Of a stretch of 64,000 bases of DNA, positions 33,800-45,683 are shown piece after piece (within the stretch, counting starts at the first letter, position 1; every line of letters begins with the position of its first letter). The notes under the pieces were generated by a model. It was not told the origin of the DNA. It saw only the letters and a list, made by a program, of their open reading frames with translations, and did no database searches. The stretch is from Oscheius sp. JU75 (Eukaryota > Nematoda > Chromadorea > Rhabditida > Rhabditidae). A program made the translations under genes and the position numbers. The DNA is taken from assembly GCA_037178855.1 (NCBI GenBank), contig JASJZC010000004.1, positions 3,906,001 to 3,970,000 on the forward strand, written 5' to 3'.

Positions 33800-35522
33800 A
33801 TGACCGAGAAGAAAAGCCGACACGGGGGCACCACGGGTATTGTCTGATCTTTCAACAAAGCGTCCGTTCCAAACTGTTTCTCGAAATAGGGCGAGTGTAT
33901 TGGGTGTCACTTCTGGTTCCGCCAGTCCAGGCGTCGAGCTCGTCCCGCCGACTATTCATGGCAGGCGGCGAGTGTGGGCGAAATCCGACTGCAAAAGTGT
34001 GAGAGCGAACTGTTTGCCAGCCAGTGTGAACGCGTAACCACACCCACAATAGCTTCCGCAAGTCAACCGCAGAACAATTCTTTCGGAAAGTGGTTTTCTC
34101 TGGGAGCAAAGCTTCTTAGCTGCTGACTCATTGTCCTGGATGTTAGGACGTACATCGGGTGAAAGAACATTCGATTTGTGCAGAGGAATATCAGCCTGTC
34201 TTTAAGTCAATAAATTATATCAAGATAGTCCCTGAAATTCCCAATAATTACTTTCTCGGGAACGAATCTTTTCTGCAAACTGTGTCTCACTTACACGTGC
34301 TCCTCCTAATCTACTTTGTCAATACAATAACAATTGATACTGCTGCACAAAATGGGGATGAACTGTCACCTCGGAATGCCAACGAGCATTGACCACCGAC
34401 TTATGTTTGCTTTGCTTTTTTCATGAAGAGTAGAGTCCGCTCAACTCACGTGAGGTTTTGTAGACAAGCAGTCAGAGAAGAGGTATCGGAAATCAGAGCA
34501 TTCTTGAGGAGGACTTATCGTTCCACAAGTAAATTATCCTGTGTAGCCAATTCTGGCAGTCAATATTAGAAGACATTGTTTCCTACGAATCTTTGACAGA
34601 ATTTCAGGTCATTCACATCAGAAACCAATACTTTCAAAAGACTCTACCAATGCCCGTAAAACTACCTTTATCGATATACTTTATATACTCCCCTGCATCT
34701 GAAGTTATTTCCAAACGCTGGGAACAGGGGTTGACAAAATTTGATAGGCATTCACAAGAAAAGTGGCAGTCAGACATTGAGTGAAGAAGAGTTCGGTGAT
34801 CAGGTCTCCCTCCCACTCGTCAAATAGCGTCATCCGCAGGAATGCCAATGAGTAGTCGGTGCTCAAGGAGCAGCTCTCGTTCTCACCTCGACTCCCCAGA
34901 GCACAATGTGGAATTGTGTGGTTGATCATGTCAAACAACAGAAATCTGTTTGACTTCTTCTCTTGCTCCCTTGTGCCAAGGTTAAGCTCGTGTTTGTTTA
35001 ATTCGTCGGCAGAATCACACTCGAGAATCAAGAGAGGATGGGCAAAGAAATTGTGAAAAGTTTTCCAGCAACTGCCACGAAATGTGAGCTTCGAGAGTCT
35101 CGTAAGAGAGTGTTTCCGCTCAAAGGAAAAAACAGTGTGGACAACCAGGGGCGAAAGATCGGATTCCAACTGGTGGTCAGGAGGCCCTCGAAGAGGCCCT
35201 TTGACCTCTCTTCCTTATATGAGCTGCAAACCTTGACAGAGAGCAGGTGAAGAGAATAAGTTGTGCCCGGTCTTTACCAGTTCCTTCTCTGGACTGAACT
35301 GTCTTTTCGGGTAGAAGTTCTTACAAAACTTCCAATATCTTCAAATTAGTCGTCTAAAAGAGTTTTGATTGACATGCCATTTGTGGGGAACCTGTCGGAG
35401 AACGGCCTCGCGCCGTTCCGAGCTGCTGTTTGCTCGTGCATTCTTCTCATCTGTCGGAGGCGGAGCAACTGCTTCCTATATAACCCTCGGAGCCACAACT
35501 GCTAACACAACAAGACTCGGCC
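33800..35522. other. Intergenic region
   Basis: Starts with the NCLX 3' UTR. A minus-strand open frame of 154 codons (34705-35169) is the longest here. It has no signal peptide, domain or repeat that I recognise and no supporting splice sites; it could be chance or a fast-evolving gene. Confidence 0.4.
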
Positions 35523-37112
35523 ATGCTCAAACTGTAAGTTACCTCTTCGTCTTCCTCTTCCAATCTCTACCTTTCAGACTAGCTATCACACTCCTGGTTC
35601 CGGCCATCTATGCCCAATGTCAGAGCTGTCAGAACTCTTATGGATCGACTGGATATGGTGAGTCAGACCCAGAAACACTTGTGCATGAGCAATCAATCAC
35701 TCGATCACAATCCATTAACTCTAGACACGTCATTTAATCGCTTGAAGAGGGATCTAACCATGCCAGGACTCTTGCCCGACTATGTCGGGGACGAGAATGT
35801 TGTGGTCTCGAGAATTGAGGAGACATGGAGCCTGAATGAGAACTTCTTTCACTCTTATCCACAACAACAGTACATGGAAATTGCACAGAATGTTGAAGTA
35901 GAGAAAGAGCCTTCGTATTGGGACGATAAGCGCATGGATGACACGATTGCCGCTGTATTGGAAGCACTCTCGAAGTCTGATCCGTCGCTGCAAGGCGATC
36001 AGGTCATCTTCGAATTCAATTAACTCTCTAACTGTTCACTTTCTCTTGTCACGTAAGACAACTCTTCCAACCCCATAGTGATCCTTCCCTCTTTTAGGTG
36101 CCAATCAATCGCCATCCTACCCGGGCTCTTCTTCTACCGCTTCCTCGAACAATCAGCCTGGCTATCTCCCAGATTACCAGGGAGACAAATACACCAATCA
36201 GAAGAGGATCCAGGAGACCCAGCAGCTGAATAAGCAGTTCTTCGATTCGATCGGAGGGGCTCCTCCAGCTCCGCCTCAGGCCCTGGCCCAACAAGGCCAG
36301 AACGTCTGGCAACAGACGGCCTATGCAGCTGGACCATATGCTTCGGGAGCTAGCCAGGGCTATGGACAGATGAGCCAGAACCAGCATGGACGACGACGAC
36401 GATTCGCCCGACACTTGTGAACGCATTCCAAAAGACGAGTAACTCTAGAAAGAGCGAGTATCGCAGATTGCGAGACCTGTACATTCGAATAAAACTGCCA
36501 CCTTCTCCCTCTTCCTTTTAACACGAGATTGAATCGACATGGACAATGGTGTTCGTGGTTACAGGTACCAACTATTACAATCCTTCCTCTGGATACAGCA
36601 ACCAACAGTACGGAAATATGCCCTGCTGCAGTACAGGCTCTTCCAACTACAACTCCAACACTCGCTACTACAACCCCAGCACCTCTTCCTATAGCAACGG
36701 CTACAACACTCAGTACAGCAATAGCTATGGTAACCAATCTCCCACTCGCTTCTACAATGACCTGATAGGCACAAATCTCGGCTACCCGAGCTCGTATGGA
36801 ACCAGCAACTACAATTACAACACCCAGAACAATAGAATGTACGATAGCACGGGATACGGTAAGTATGAAAGTTAGATTGACGAGGAGAGGAATTCAGGAA
36901 ACAACCAGTACGGAACCTCTGGCTGTTGCTCCTCTGTCAGTAGCTCTTGCTGCTATCAGTCTGGATCCTCGGGCAGCGTCTACTACGATCCCAATATGAG
37001 GACCAACACCTACTCGACCACCTCCAGTCCCTATGGCTACAGCTCATCTACTAGCTACCCCTACACTTCCAGCTCAGGATATAGCAACTATAACCTGTAT
37101 GGAAGAAAGTAG
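35523..37112 (+). CDS. Secreted low-complexity protein gene with alternative 3' exons
   Basis: Exon 1 (35523-35533) and exon 2 (35578-35657) encode a signal peptide and a short mature start, MLKLLAITLLVPAIYAQCQS to GSTGY, ending in phase 1. Three later exons all open in that same phase. The first (35725-36023) gives TSFNRLKRDLTMPGLLPDYV and its own stop. The second (36098-36420) gives PGYLPDYQGDKY...HGRRRRFARHL, its own stop and an AATAAA at 36488-36493. The third is 36565-36858 plus 36898-37112 (TNYYNPSSGYSNQQYGN, then Cys-rich GCCSSVSSSCCYQ, ending YSNYNLYGRK) with AATAAA at 37155-37160. The first two are homologous (LPDYxGD, RIxETxxLNxxFF). The third is Tyr/Asn/Ser-rich like a structural or cuticular protein. 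No known family; extracellular role inferred from the signal peptide only. Confidence 0.6.
36488..36493 (+). terminator. Internal poly(A) signal after second alternative exon
   Basis: AATAAA 68 nt after the TGA of the exon 36098-36420 and before the next alternative exon, supporting separate 3' ends in this locus. Confidence 0.6.
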
Positions 37113-37312
37113 ACTCAGAAACCAGATATCTTGATACTCGCAATCCTTGCTCAAAATAAATTTCTATCATTCTTTGCTGCGAAAGACAGTGTTCAAAACA
37201 AATTCATCTAAATAATGGGTAGTTACCTATTTCAAAACTAAATATTACAGACAACAGATATACAGGCAAACTTCAAAAAAAGGGGAACAATATTAAAAGA
37301 GACTCGCGTATT

Positions 37313-39607
37313 TTAGTCCCAAACAGATTGATCAAGCGATGTGTCGCATTCTTTGTCGTCATCATCAGACAATACGCCAGGAGGAGATGTCTTATTCTCA
37401 AGGCTGGTAACGTCGGTGTTTAGGAATATGTCCTCAGGGATGCAGCGGATGTTGCTGGCTGGACGCTCCATGAACAGCGAATCCATAGTGTCGTTTTGGA
37501 TATCACTGCCGTAGAGTGAATCATCAAGGAAGCCTGGAGGAGGAGCTACACACGGCTGGACAACCTGAAACCCATATATGACAGGAACAAACTGAATAAC
37601 TGATCTCTTTCATGGGAGACTCGTTTAGCGAATCTTGGTCACAGACCGTTTCTTCCTCGCGGAAGGTCAGCGATTGTTTGTTTAAAGCAGCTTGGGCTGC
37701 AGCTCGCATTGGAACTTCTCTTCGCTTGATCTTTTGAGGACTTGGCTCCTTAGCAGACATTTCTTTCAGGGTCCTTTTGGCAGTTTGACCAGTTTTATTG
37801 GCACGACCAGCACGTATAGGTTCTTCATTGTCGTTAAGATCGGTGGAGATATCCGAGTAACGCAGTGCATGGACGACCTCCCTGTGCTGGTGTTTCTTGC
37901 GATCTTCCCGTTTTCGAACAGTCTCGGGAGAAAATGGAGCAATTCCAGGGGCAGTAGGCACGATTTCTGTTATTACTAAAAAAAAAAAAAAGACCAACAT
38001 ACACACAATGATATGATACAAACCGACTGACTCGTCCTCCTCCTCCTTGACTTGCAACAAGATAGGTGGTTGTTCTCTTTCCCTGACTGCTGCGGCCTGC
38101 TGATGATTCTCCTTGGTGTTGCGAATGTTTACCAGCTTCGACTCCAACTCAGCCAGAGCGCCCTCGTTTTCAAGAAGCTCCGTGGCGACTTCTACCATCT
38201 CGGCATCCAAGCCCGATTCCTCCTCCCGAAGAGAATTTTCGTGGACCTGACAGTTTTCCTTTTCAGAGGCCCCCTTAGCAGTAAGGACATCCATGTCTTT
38301 CTGACATTCTTCCATCTGGAATCACATGTGAATTGAAACAAGTGAGTCCTACCTCTTTGGCTAAAGCCACCTTTTCAAGTTCCAGTTCCTGCTCCAACTG
38401 TTGAAGTTGGACGTTGAGCTCAGTGTTACAGGCTTGCAGTTCTTCTTCCAGCTGATCCAGCGACTTTCCAGCCTGACTTTGTTGAAGCAGTCGACTGTAC
38501 TTCTCCTTCTTCGGAAGAATGCCTTTGAGCTCAAACTCGGCACGGAAGCTCTCGTCCTCGATCTGCATCAACTCCTCCTGGAGGGCTCTCTGTATTTAGA
38601 ACTTAAATATTTGGAGACAACAACGATACCTTATCGTTTACAGAATTCTGGCATATATTCTCCATTTCTTCTCTGTGAGACTTCTCCAGTTTGCGAATCG
38701 CGTTGGCTAGATTCTCCATGACGGGCGAGATACCCTCGTCTTGTTGCCGAAGATCAGCAATTTCCGACTCGATTGCTACCAGATCTTCTGCACACTTTCC
38801 AAAGGAAGACTCGTCGGGAATGCTGTCATACAGAGCATGGAGCTCCGTCTTCAGTTTCACCAGCAGTTCTGCCGCCTCGACTTTCGCTTCCTACAAAAAA
38901 TGAGCAAACTGAACAAAAGGTATCCGATAAACCTTGCAACTGTTGATGAGCTCTCCGGTCTCTTCCTCCTCACAGGCCACATCAGCTATTTCCTTCCTCA
39001 ACGAGACCAGTTGGCCCGACAGCATCTCATCTTCAGCTCTGATCTTAAGCCTAGCTTCTTCGTTCGAGACGGTTTCTTCCTTGGTAGCGTCGTTGGCATG
39101 AGTGTCCCTCTCAATGACGGCAGCCAGCTTACCGAGGAGCGCAGACTGAAGCTGTTGTTGACGTTGAAGATACGAAACTCTGGGGATAGAGTTCAGATGT
39201 CCGAGAGCTCTAGTCCTAATCGTCTCATTACAGCGCTCCTTCGTCAGGGACAATTTCTGCATTCGATCTTCGATGGCTACGATTTTACGCTCGAGATATG
39301 TCGAGTAGTTAGTCGTGTTATTGAAGGCTAGATCATCTGAAAACCACCCATAAAAATTGCAGAAAAGGTGACATACTTGACTTTGCCATCCGAGCGACAG
39401 CCTCCTCCTTATTCCACGCATTTTTGGCATCCTTTTCGGCAGCAGAGAGCCTGGAAAACGTATTTTAAACAGCAAAACAGGTATATACTGTTCTTCGGCG
39501 TCAGTCAACTCCTTGTGGAGCTGGCGATTGAGCTGCTCCGTCGTCCGCAATTCGAGCCTCTTCATTTTCGCGTTGGTCAGCTTTTGAAGAAGGTCCTTCT
39601 CGTCCAT
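37313..39607 (-). CDS. Coiled-coil protein, unassigned
   Basis: About 650 aa, mostly alpha-helical. Start MDEKDLLQKLTNAKMKRLEL, then ERKIVAIEDRMQKLSLTKER, QLVSLRKEIADVACEEEETG, KLKTELHALYDSIPDESSFG, LDQLEEELQACNTELNVQLQ and ENEGALAELESKLVNIRNTK show continuous heptad patterns. A basic/Ser region follows (KKHQHREVVHALRYSDISTD, SPQKIKRREVPMRAAAQAAL), then an acidic tail DIFLNTDVTSLENKTSPP...QSVWD, TAA at 37313-37315. Seven or so exons; the last intron would be only 28 nt in the frame-keeping solution, which is unusually short. The layout resembles kinetochore or spindle coiled-coil proteins, but I see no diagnostic motif. Its start faces the MULE insertion 560 bp away. Confidence 0.65.
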
Positions 39608-40170
39608 TTTCGCCGGGGACTCTGAAATACACGATCAGCCTCCTTAACATGGATAAAAGGGTTAATTGATGTAAAAACCGACAAAACAGTAACAAAAAGG
39701 TGGAACGAAACGAAAAATTTAGGAAAGTCGTAGAAGTCTCCGGATCTGTTGAAAAGGTGAAGCTGTCTCGAGGCCCGTTGACGGTTTTTTAAAAAATTTC
39801 AGGATTTTCGCAATTCTACTGCTCTAGATTATTTTTGCACGCAAGTTTGGCCACTGTACAAAAATTCTAGTTTGTTCAAACAAGACAGCTTTTCAAACCG
39901 TCGCAGCTAAAAACGTCCGGCGTTTGGGCATCTTCCAATCTTGAGAAATTATTTTCGGAATCCACAGATGTTGGTCTTTTTAGCTTTAGCCTTACATTCT
40001 ACGTGTAGAACCTTGTAATCTGCATCGTTTACTTGCAAGGAAACTTCGAAAGCTCGTAGGGAAAGCAGCGAAAAATGGAGAAAACAAAAGTGCAAAATTT
40101 CCGAGACGTTTGAAAACGCTCAAAACGGACTGTTTTTCCGGCGCGATCGTTTGAAAAATGCTATTATTTT

Positions 40171-42628
40171 GGGTCTGATTCGGTTTGACCGAAATCGATT
40201 TCGAACTGTAACGATTTCCGCCAAAATTCGATTTCGCGCTGTTATGATTTTGAACAGATCGATTTCAACATGTTCGGTTTCGACCAAATTTGTACGTAAT
40301 CACGTACACGTTTTTCTACTGTGCTTCATAATTGTTTTCTTTTACGTTTTATTACAGTTTTTGTGTTTTCTTTCTTGCTTTTTTTGTCAATCTGCATATT
40401 TTCGCAGAATTATGAAGCCAATTAGGAAGCCCGAGACGATAGATCATCATTTGATGAGGCTGAAAAGGACGAACAAGGATGGATCTCGTATCTACAGCTG
40501 TTATTACCAGTATGCCTCATTGTTTTCGTCATTTTCTGACATTTACAGGGATAGAATGTACTCTTCCTGTGCAGCAATAATCAAAAGAAGTGTGACAGGT
40601 CAATCTACCATCAAAGTTGCCCACAATCATCCGGCCGACGAGGTACTGAATATTGTAAGCGTACTGCATTCTTTTCTCATTTTTTAAAGGCTGAAACCGA
40701 GAAAGTAGAACAACGTTTTAAAGCAAGAAGTCAGCCTAAAACGTCTTCGAAAGACATCATTGAAGAATCTCAACGCTCCCATTCGGCAGAAGTAATGAGG
40801 CTTCTAGGTTTTCATGTTTACTTCGTAATCTAACATCGTTTAGGAAGCTATGATAGCCAGCGGCAGAGGATATACCGTGCACGAGAGCAAAAATCGGCTG
40901 ATTTCAAGTTGCTGGATCTCCCTGTCCCAGTATTTCAAGGAGCGACGACAACTACGTCAGGTACAGCTACGTGTTCAAGCAGTCTGTAAAGTTGAGTTTA
41001 TAGACGGAAAACGATTTCTACTGAAGGAATTATCTTGCTATGGACAGAGGATCGTCGTTTACGCCTCTGAAAACGACCTGCAGCTCTTGGAAAAAACCGA
41101 TACTGTTTTGGTCGATGGAACGTTCCGAACAGTCCCAAAACCATTTCTCCAGCTTGTCAGCATACATGTATTTGTAAGTTTTTAATTTCAAGCTTATTTC
41201 TGCGCTATCAGATCGCAAAAACCATTACGAGGCCCGTTAGTTACATTTTACTGCAATCAAAGAAAGAATCGTGTTACCAAGCCGCGTTCAAAGAACTGTT
41301 TTCTGGCCGGAATATAGTTGTCCGCTACGCAATATCAGGTTAGTTGGCTATTTATCGTTTATTGCTATTGTCAAACAAGTTTTTAGATATGGAACCAGCC
41401 CTGAAAAATTCAATAAAGGCCGCAATTCCCGGATGCAGGCTGCATATCTGCTACTTTCACCTCATATCAAGCTGGCGAGAGCGATTGACACAAGAAAAGG
41501 ATCTCCGGGCGGATATAAAACCAGGTGTGCTGTTTTTTTTTGCTTAAATAATTGTTCTATATAGGCGCAAAGTATCATAGGTTCTGGCTGAGAATACGAG
41601 CTCTCCCATTTTTCCCGCAACAGAAAACGGCAAAGTTGTTTCAGAAGATTTTTGCAGAAGAAGAGGCTACGATAACTGCCAGCCTTTTGAGTATGTAGCT
41701 TCTGATTCATAATTTTCGAGGGTTTCTTTTTAGACTTTTGTTCATATCTAGAAAAAAATTACATCATGGGATCTGGAATTCTCACGCCCCGTTTCCCACC
41801 GAGCGAGTGGACAATGTTTGGCTGCCCTACGGACGGAATTCCACGAACTACAAACTGCGTTGAGTCTTGGCATCAGCAGTTGAACGCAAGTTTTTTTGTT
41901 CTGATGTACATCAGTATTTTTGCAGAAAGTTACTAGTCACGAGTGCCCTCGTCTTTCGAAACTAGTCCAGAAGCTCATTGATGAAGAGGCCAAAACCGAG
42001 AAATACGGAGAAGTGCTGGCAAACTCGCCAAACTTGAAGGTATCCAAATCCTTTTTTTTTTAAAACGGTTTGCTTAGGTGATACCTGGCCGCAAGTTAAA
42101 AGAAGAAAGAAAAAATAACATCCTTGACAGCATTTTGAGATCGTCAAAGAAAAAAAATGGAGGAAAAGATGACTACACGCCTGATCTGGAGAATATCGAC
42201 AAGGTGGCCGACCAACTTCGCTACTTTCAATGAAGCCACTGCTCTTTTTCCTGGCACAAAGCTTTTTCTAGTGTCATAATATCTTGCCTTGCCTTGAATC
42301 TCAATAAATTTGTCTTGATGGTTATCTTTACCTGTTTTCTTGGGGGGAAAACGCAGTTTTATCTTTATCAAGTGACTACAGTTGTCGTCTAGCCCCTGCT
42401 TGCAGCGATCGTCATCATCTGTTAGCAAGAAAATTACTTGAAAAACGGCCAAAAATAGAATAAAAACAAGCTGAGAATACGATAAAAACGATTTGTACGT
42501 GATTGCGTACAAATTTGGTCGAAATCGAACATTTCGAAATCGATTTGTTCAAAATCGACTTGCTGCGAAACCGACTGCGGCGAATTCGAGCGCGGGGGAA
42601 TCGATTTGTTCAAAACTGTCGCAGACCC
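40171..42628 (+). mobile_element. Complete Mutator-like (MULE) DNA transposon
   Basis: The element begins GGGTCTG and ends CAGACCC, with terminal inverted repeats of about 140-145 bp (40171-40316 and 42488-42628). The inner parts are well conserved (tttcgaccaaatttgtacg, aatcacgtaca). It is flanked by an 8-bp direct duplication ATTATTTT at 40163-40170 and 42629-42636. Length 2458 bp, with one intron-containing transposase gene inside. It sits between the coiled-coil gene and the TTR gene and interrupts no visible exon. Confidence 0.88.
40412..42233 (+). CDS. MULE transposase with N-terminal FLYWCH-type finger
   Basis: Cut-and-paste transposase of the MULE superfamily, in about nine exons without stop or frameshift. 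N-terminal finger: SRIYSCYYQ|DRMYSSCAAI and KVAHNHPADE give the C..C..HxH pattern of FLYWCH/WRKY-GCM1. DDE domain: first Asp in KTDTVLVDGTFRTVPKPFLQ, second in RYAIS|DMEPALKNSIKAA, the adjacent C2H pair in GCRLHICYFHLISSW, and the late conserved block IPRTTNCVESWHQQLNA. The third acidic residue is less certain (IFAEEEATI). Basic C-terminus to RYFQ with TGA at 42231-42233; AATAAA at 42303-42308. Start chosen at 40412, just after ttttcgcag. Introns 36-50 nt like host genes, which fits an element long resident in this genome. Confidence 0.85.
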
Positions 42629-42636
42629 ATTATTTT

Positions 42637-43318
42637 TTTTTACAGCTTAGAACCTAACTTGTTACACCTCTTCGGGATGTACGTAGGCTTTTTCACCCAA
42701 TAAAACGTTTGCTAAAGACCACTGCTACCCACTTCCCACTTTTTGAACCCATTTCCTATCCCTCGATCCAACCTCCTATCCAGATAGTGCTATCATCCCT
42801 AGAGGAGCTTAATGCAGTTATCCCCCTCATTCTTTTGAAAAAAAAGACATTTTTGTTTTGAGCAGATTACAACATTTCTGCTTATATGTGCTTGCCGAAC
42901 TCGGTGAAGTTTGATTTCCAGCTCTAAAAAAACAGATAACACTTGCGTGTTTAGCTTCACAAAACCACTTTTCAAATAGTTGGAGTAGAAAGGACAGCTT
43001 TTCAAGACTTTATGGTACCCTTGATTCCTTCCATTTTATAAGGCAGAACGTCATTTGGAAGGACATGTGCCTCTCATAATAGGGTTAGAGATCCGCCGTT
43101 CCGATATCACAAGATTCTTAGCCCAGACTGTTGATCCGCTCCACGAACTTTGTTTTTAGCTCGGTGTGTGAATCACTGTTTGAAATGACTCAAGGTTGAC
43201 TGATACCATCTTCGAGAAACCGGTTTTCTCGGCGAGAATAAAGCAGCAGTTGTAACACAAACAGTGGCAGTGGCAGTAACTTCCGTCGTACCTTTTCCAG
43301 TCGACCCTATCTTTATTA
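42637..43318. other. Intergenic region upstream of the TTR gene
   Basis: About 680 bp after the MULE, containing the promoter of the TTR gene. No gene or repeat recognised. Confidence 0.4.
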
Positions 43319-43938
43319 ATGACCGCTCAACAGCTTTGTTTCCTCGTTTTCTCAGTCTTTGCCATATCTGAGGCTCTTTTCACCCAATCGGCCGGTGTGA
43401 AGGGAACGTTGATGTGTGGTGACAGACCTCTGACCAACGCAAAAATCAAGCTTTATGACGATGATTCAGGTGAGACGGGGTAACAATTCGAAACTGGTAG
43501 TTCTCTTTCTGGTGAATAGTCAATGAACTTCGAATTCAGGACCCGATCTTGACGATTTGATGGCAGAGGGAACTACTGACTCTCTCGGACAATTCCTTTT
43601 ATTCGGACACACGAGCGAAGTCATGACCATTGACCCAAAGGCATAACCTTTATTATTTCTGGTTCAGAACTGTTTCAGATCAATATTTACCACGATTGTG
43701 ACGACGCCATTACTGTAAGTTCTTGAGTTTCAATGTTCCAAAGAGGTTTCAGCCGTGTCAACGCAAAGTCTCTTTCTTCATTCCCAAGAAGTTTGTATCA
43801 TCGGGCGAGAAACCGAAGGAATTTTTCAACATTGGAGTGGTCAGTCATTTTATCACACTCATAGAAAAGAATTGTTTTCAGATCAACATGCAGATCGAGT
43901 TCAAATCGGAGGAACGCGACTGTCTTCACCGATTGTAA
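43319..43938 (+). CDS. Transthyretin-like (TTR) family secreted protein
   Basis: Member of the nematode transthyretin-related family, small secreted beta-sandwich proteins; a few act as bridging or signalling molecules, most are uncharacterised. Signal peptide MTAQQLCFLVFSVFAISEAL, then SAGVKGTLMCGDRPLTNAKI and KLYDDDSG|PDLDDLMAEG, the family hallmark (G.L.C...P..v.VkLyd.D...), TDSLGQFLLFGHTSE, INIYHDCDDAIT|PCQRKVSFF (the H-C pattern with a Cys pair) and EKPKEFFNIGV|INMQIEF, ending DCLHRL, TAA at 43936-43938. Five exons. The third intron begins gcataa after CCAAAG, a GC-AG intron. Its end is 50 nt from the end of a convergent gene. Confidence 0.9.
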
Positions 43939-43988
43939 CTACTCAAATTTTCTCACATCATTCTATTATAAAAAGTTTATGCGATAAG

Positions 43989-45683
43989 TTAGGCACGAGC
44001 AAACAGCAAGTTTTGTACGAAATCGACAATTCTCTTCTGAATTTCCTGTGTTCCCGCAGAAGAGACAGACGAACCGACGTCCACACAAAGTGAGATTTCG
44101 GCCACATGACGACAGACCTAGAGCCATAAAAGTAGAAGGAATGTTCAGCGAACCTGTTGGAAAGGACAGTCGTTATTGGATCGACAATGCTGGTTTCGTC
44201 TCGGATCGGCTACCTTGGGTGCTCGACATCGAAACATTTTAGTAGCTCCATTGCTCACATCGACGCACTTATCTCCACCAGAACATTCGTAATCGAAGAA
44301 GCAGCTGACGTCTCCCAAAGTGGCCATAAGAGACGCCTTGCAGACAAAGGGTTCTCCTTTGATGTTCTCCTCGCATCTCTGAATTACTTTTCTGTTCTTT
44401 CAGAGAAATTGCGGGACTTGGCCATGTATACAATCCGAGTGAAACATGCAGGTTCTGTTGGGCTTTGTCACGTCGTACTGACAAACACTAACATTCCGAT
44501 CGACCATATGCACAAAACCAGTACAGGCTTCTCCCATTCGACACTGAACAACCGATCCGAGTTATCGTCCAATCGTACCTGGTAATCGAATTCGCAAGGG
44601 AGAGCGGCAGGATCGATGACTGTATGACGAGGAATGTCCATCGGTTTTCGGATGACATCATAGGTTGGAATTATTGTCGAGTTAGCCTCTGTACACATAA
44701 GATCGCATTTGTTTCAAACACTAACAAAAATAAAGGATTTTGTTGACCAATAGGGGACTTGACACGGAACAGACCTAGGACGACTTGTTCTGGATCACGA
44801 TTGAACTGGGCCTCATCGAAAGTGGCTACTGACTCTTTGGCTGGCGGAGCCTCGTCGTAAGTCTTTGTCAGTCCAATGGAACCAACAGGTGGAGGAGGAG
44901 ATGTTACCTCTCCTCCAACGACCGGTCCCACTCCAATATTCATACAGATCAGACGACCTTCGCCAACACTGTAGATACATTTCTCGCCGCTTGGACAGTC
45001 CATGACCGTTTCACACGAGTACATGTTGGTTGGGACCACGTTGTTGCCGGAGACTACCTAGAAAGAAAATTATGTGCATATGTAGAGCTTCGTTACGAGA
45101 CAGGAGAGAACTCCGTTCCGAGAGACGCATTGCAAATCCGCCTCACAGTCTGAGTCGCGTCGACAGGATCTGCCAAGGGCTAAAATGCTTATTTAGGGTC
45201 GAAAAAGTTTTTACGAGATAGTGGAGTGACGACATTACCAGTAGCTAACTGACAGCGTCTGGATCCATTGGGTTGTTTGGAACAGGCACCACTCGGTCCA
45301 CAATCCCTATCAGAGAAACAGAGTGCGTCTGATCAAGATCTCAGTTTCCTCTAAGTATAAATGAACCTTGAGCTTTCTTCAAACAATTCCGCTCTCCTGT
45401 CTGTGAGACAACACACACTTCGAAAGACTGACAGTCCGTATCGACGAAACATCGAGTCGCTGTCGAGTAGGCGTCCAATTGAGAAGGGGGCTAAACAGGT
45501 CCATTAAAAGAAAAATAACACTCCTACCATTACATAAGACTCTTCCAGAGTCTGTCTAGAACAACGTTTTGTCCTGGCAGTGGAAGAGATACATCTCTCT
45601 CGTGGAAGACAGTCGTAGTCACTGAGGCAGATCTGACAGAAGGCGAGGGACAGGTAACATGCGGTTAGAAGGACAAGCTGCAT
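43989..45683 (-). CDS. Secreted protein with about nine Cys-rich modules
   Basis: Signal peptide MQLVLLTACYLSLAFCQ, then repeated modules with the spacing C-x4-5-C-x5-6-C-x8-13-C. Examples are CLSDYDCLPRERC, CFVDTDCQSFEVC, CFSDRDCGPSGAC, CRRDSDCEADLQC, CETVMDCPSGEKC, EFDYQCRMGEAC, CMFHSDCIHGQ|RC, CFFDYECSGGDKC and CRSNNDCPFQQVC. A Pro-rich spacer (TSPPPPVGSIGLTKTYDEA) divides modules five and six. Exon boundaries usually fall at module edges. The pattern is like EB/WAP-like nematode secreted arrays but I cannot assign one Pfam family. Ends NLLFARA, TAA at 43989-43991. The intron near 44690-44760 requires the acceptor gtacag to avoid a stop. Convergent with the TTR gene. Confidence 0.75.

Noticed and set aside
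34705-35169. 154-codon open frame on the minus strand
   Set aside because: No domain, signal peptide or splice support; composition not clearly coding.
36529-36765. Open frames in shifted phases over the Tyr/Asn-rich exons
   Set aside because: Shadow frames caused by low-complexity repeats.
41740-41865. Stop codon in the MULE transposase after YGRNSTNYKLR
   Set aside because: That frame is not the coding one after the preceding intron; the proper frame reads IPRTTNCVESWHQQLN with no stop.
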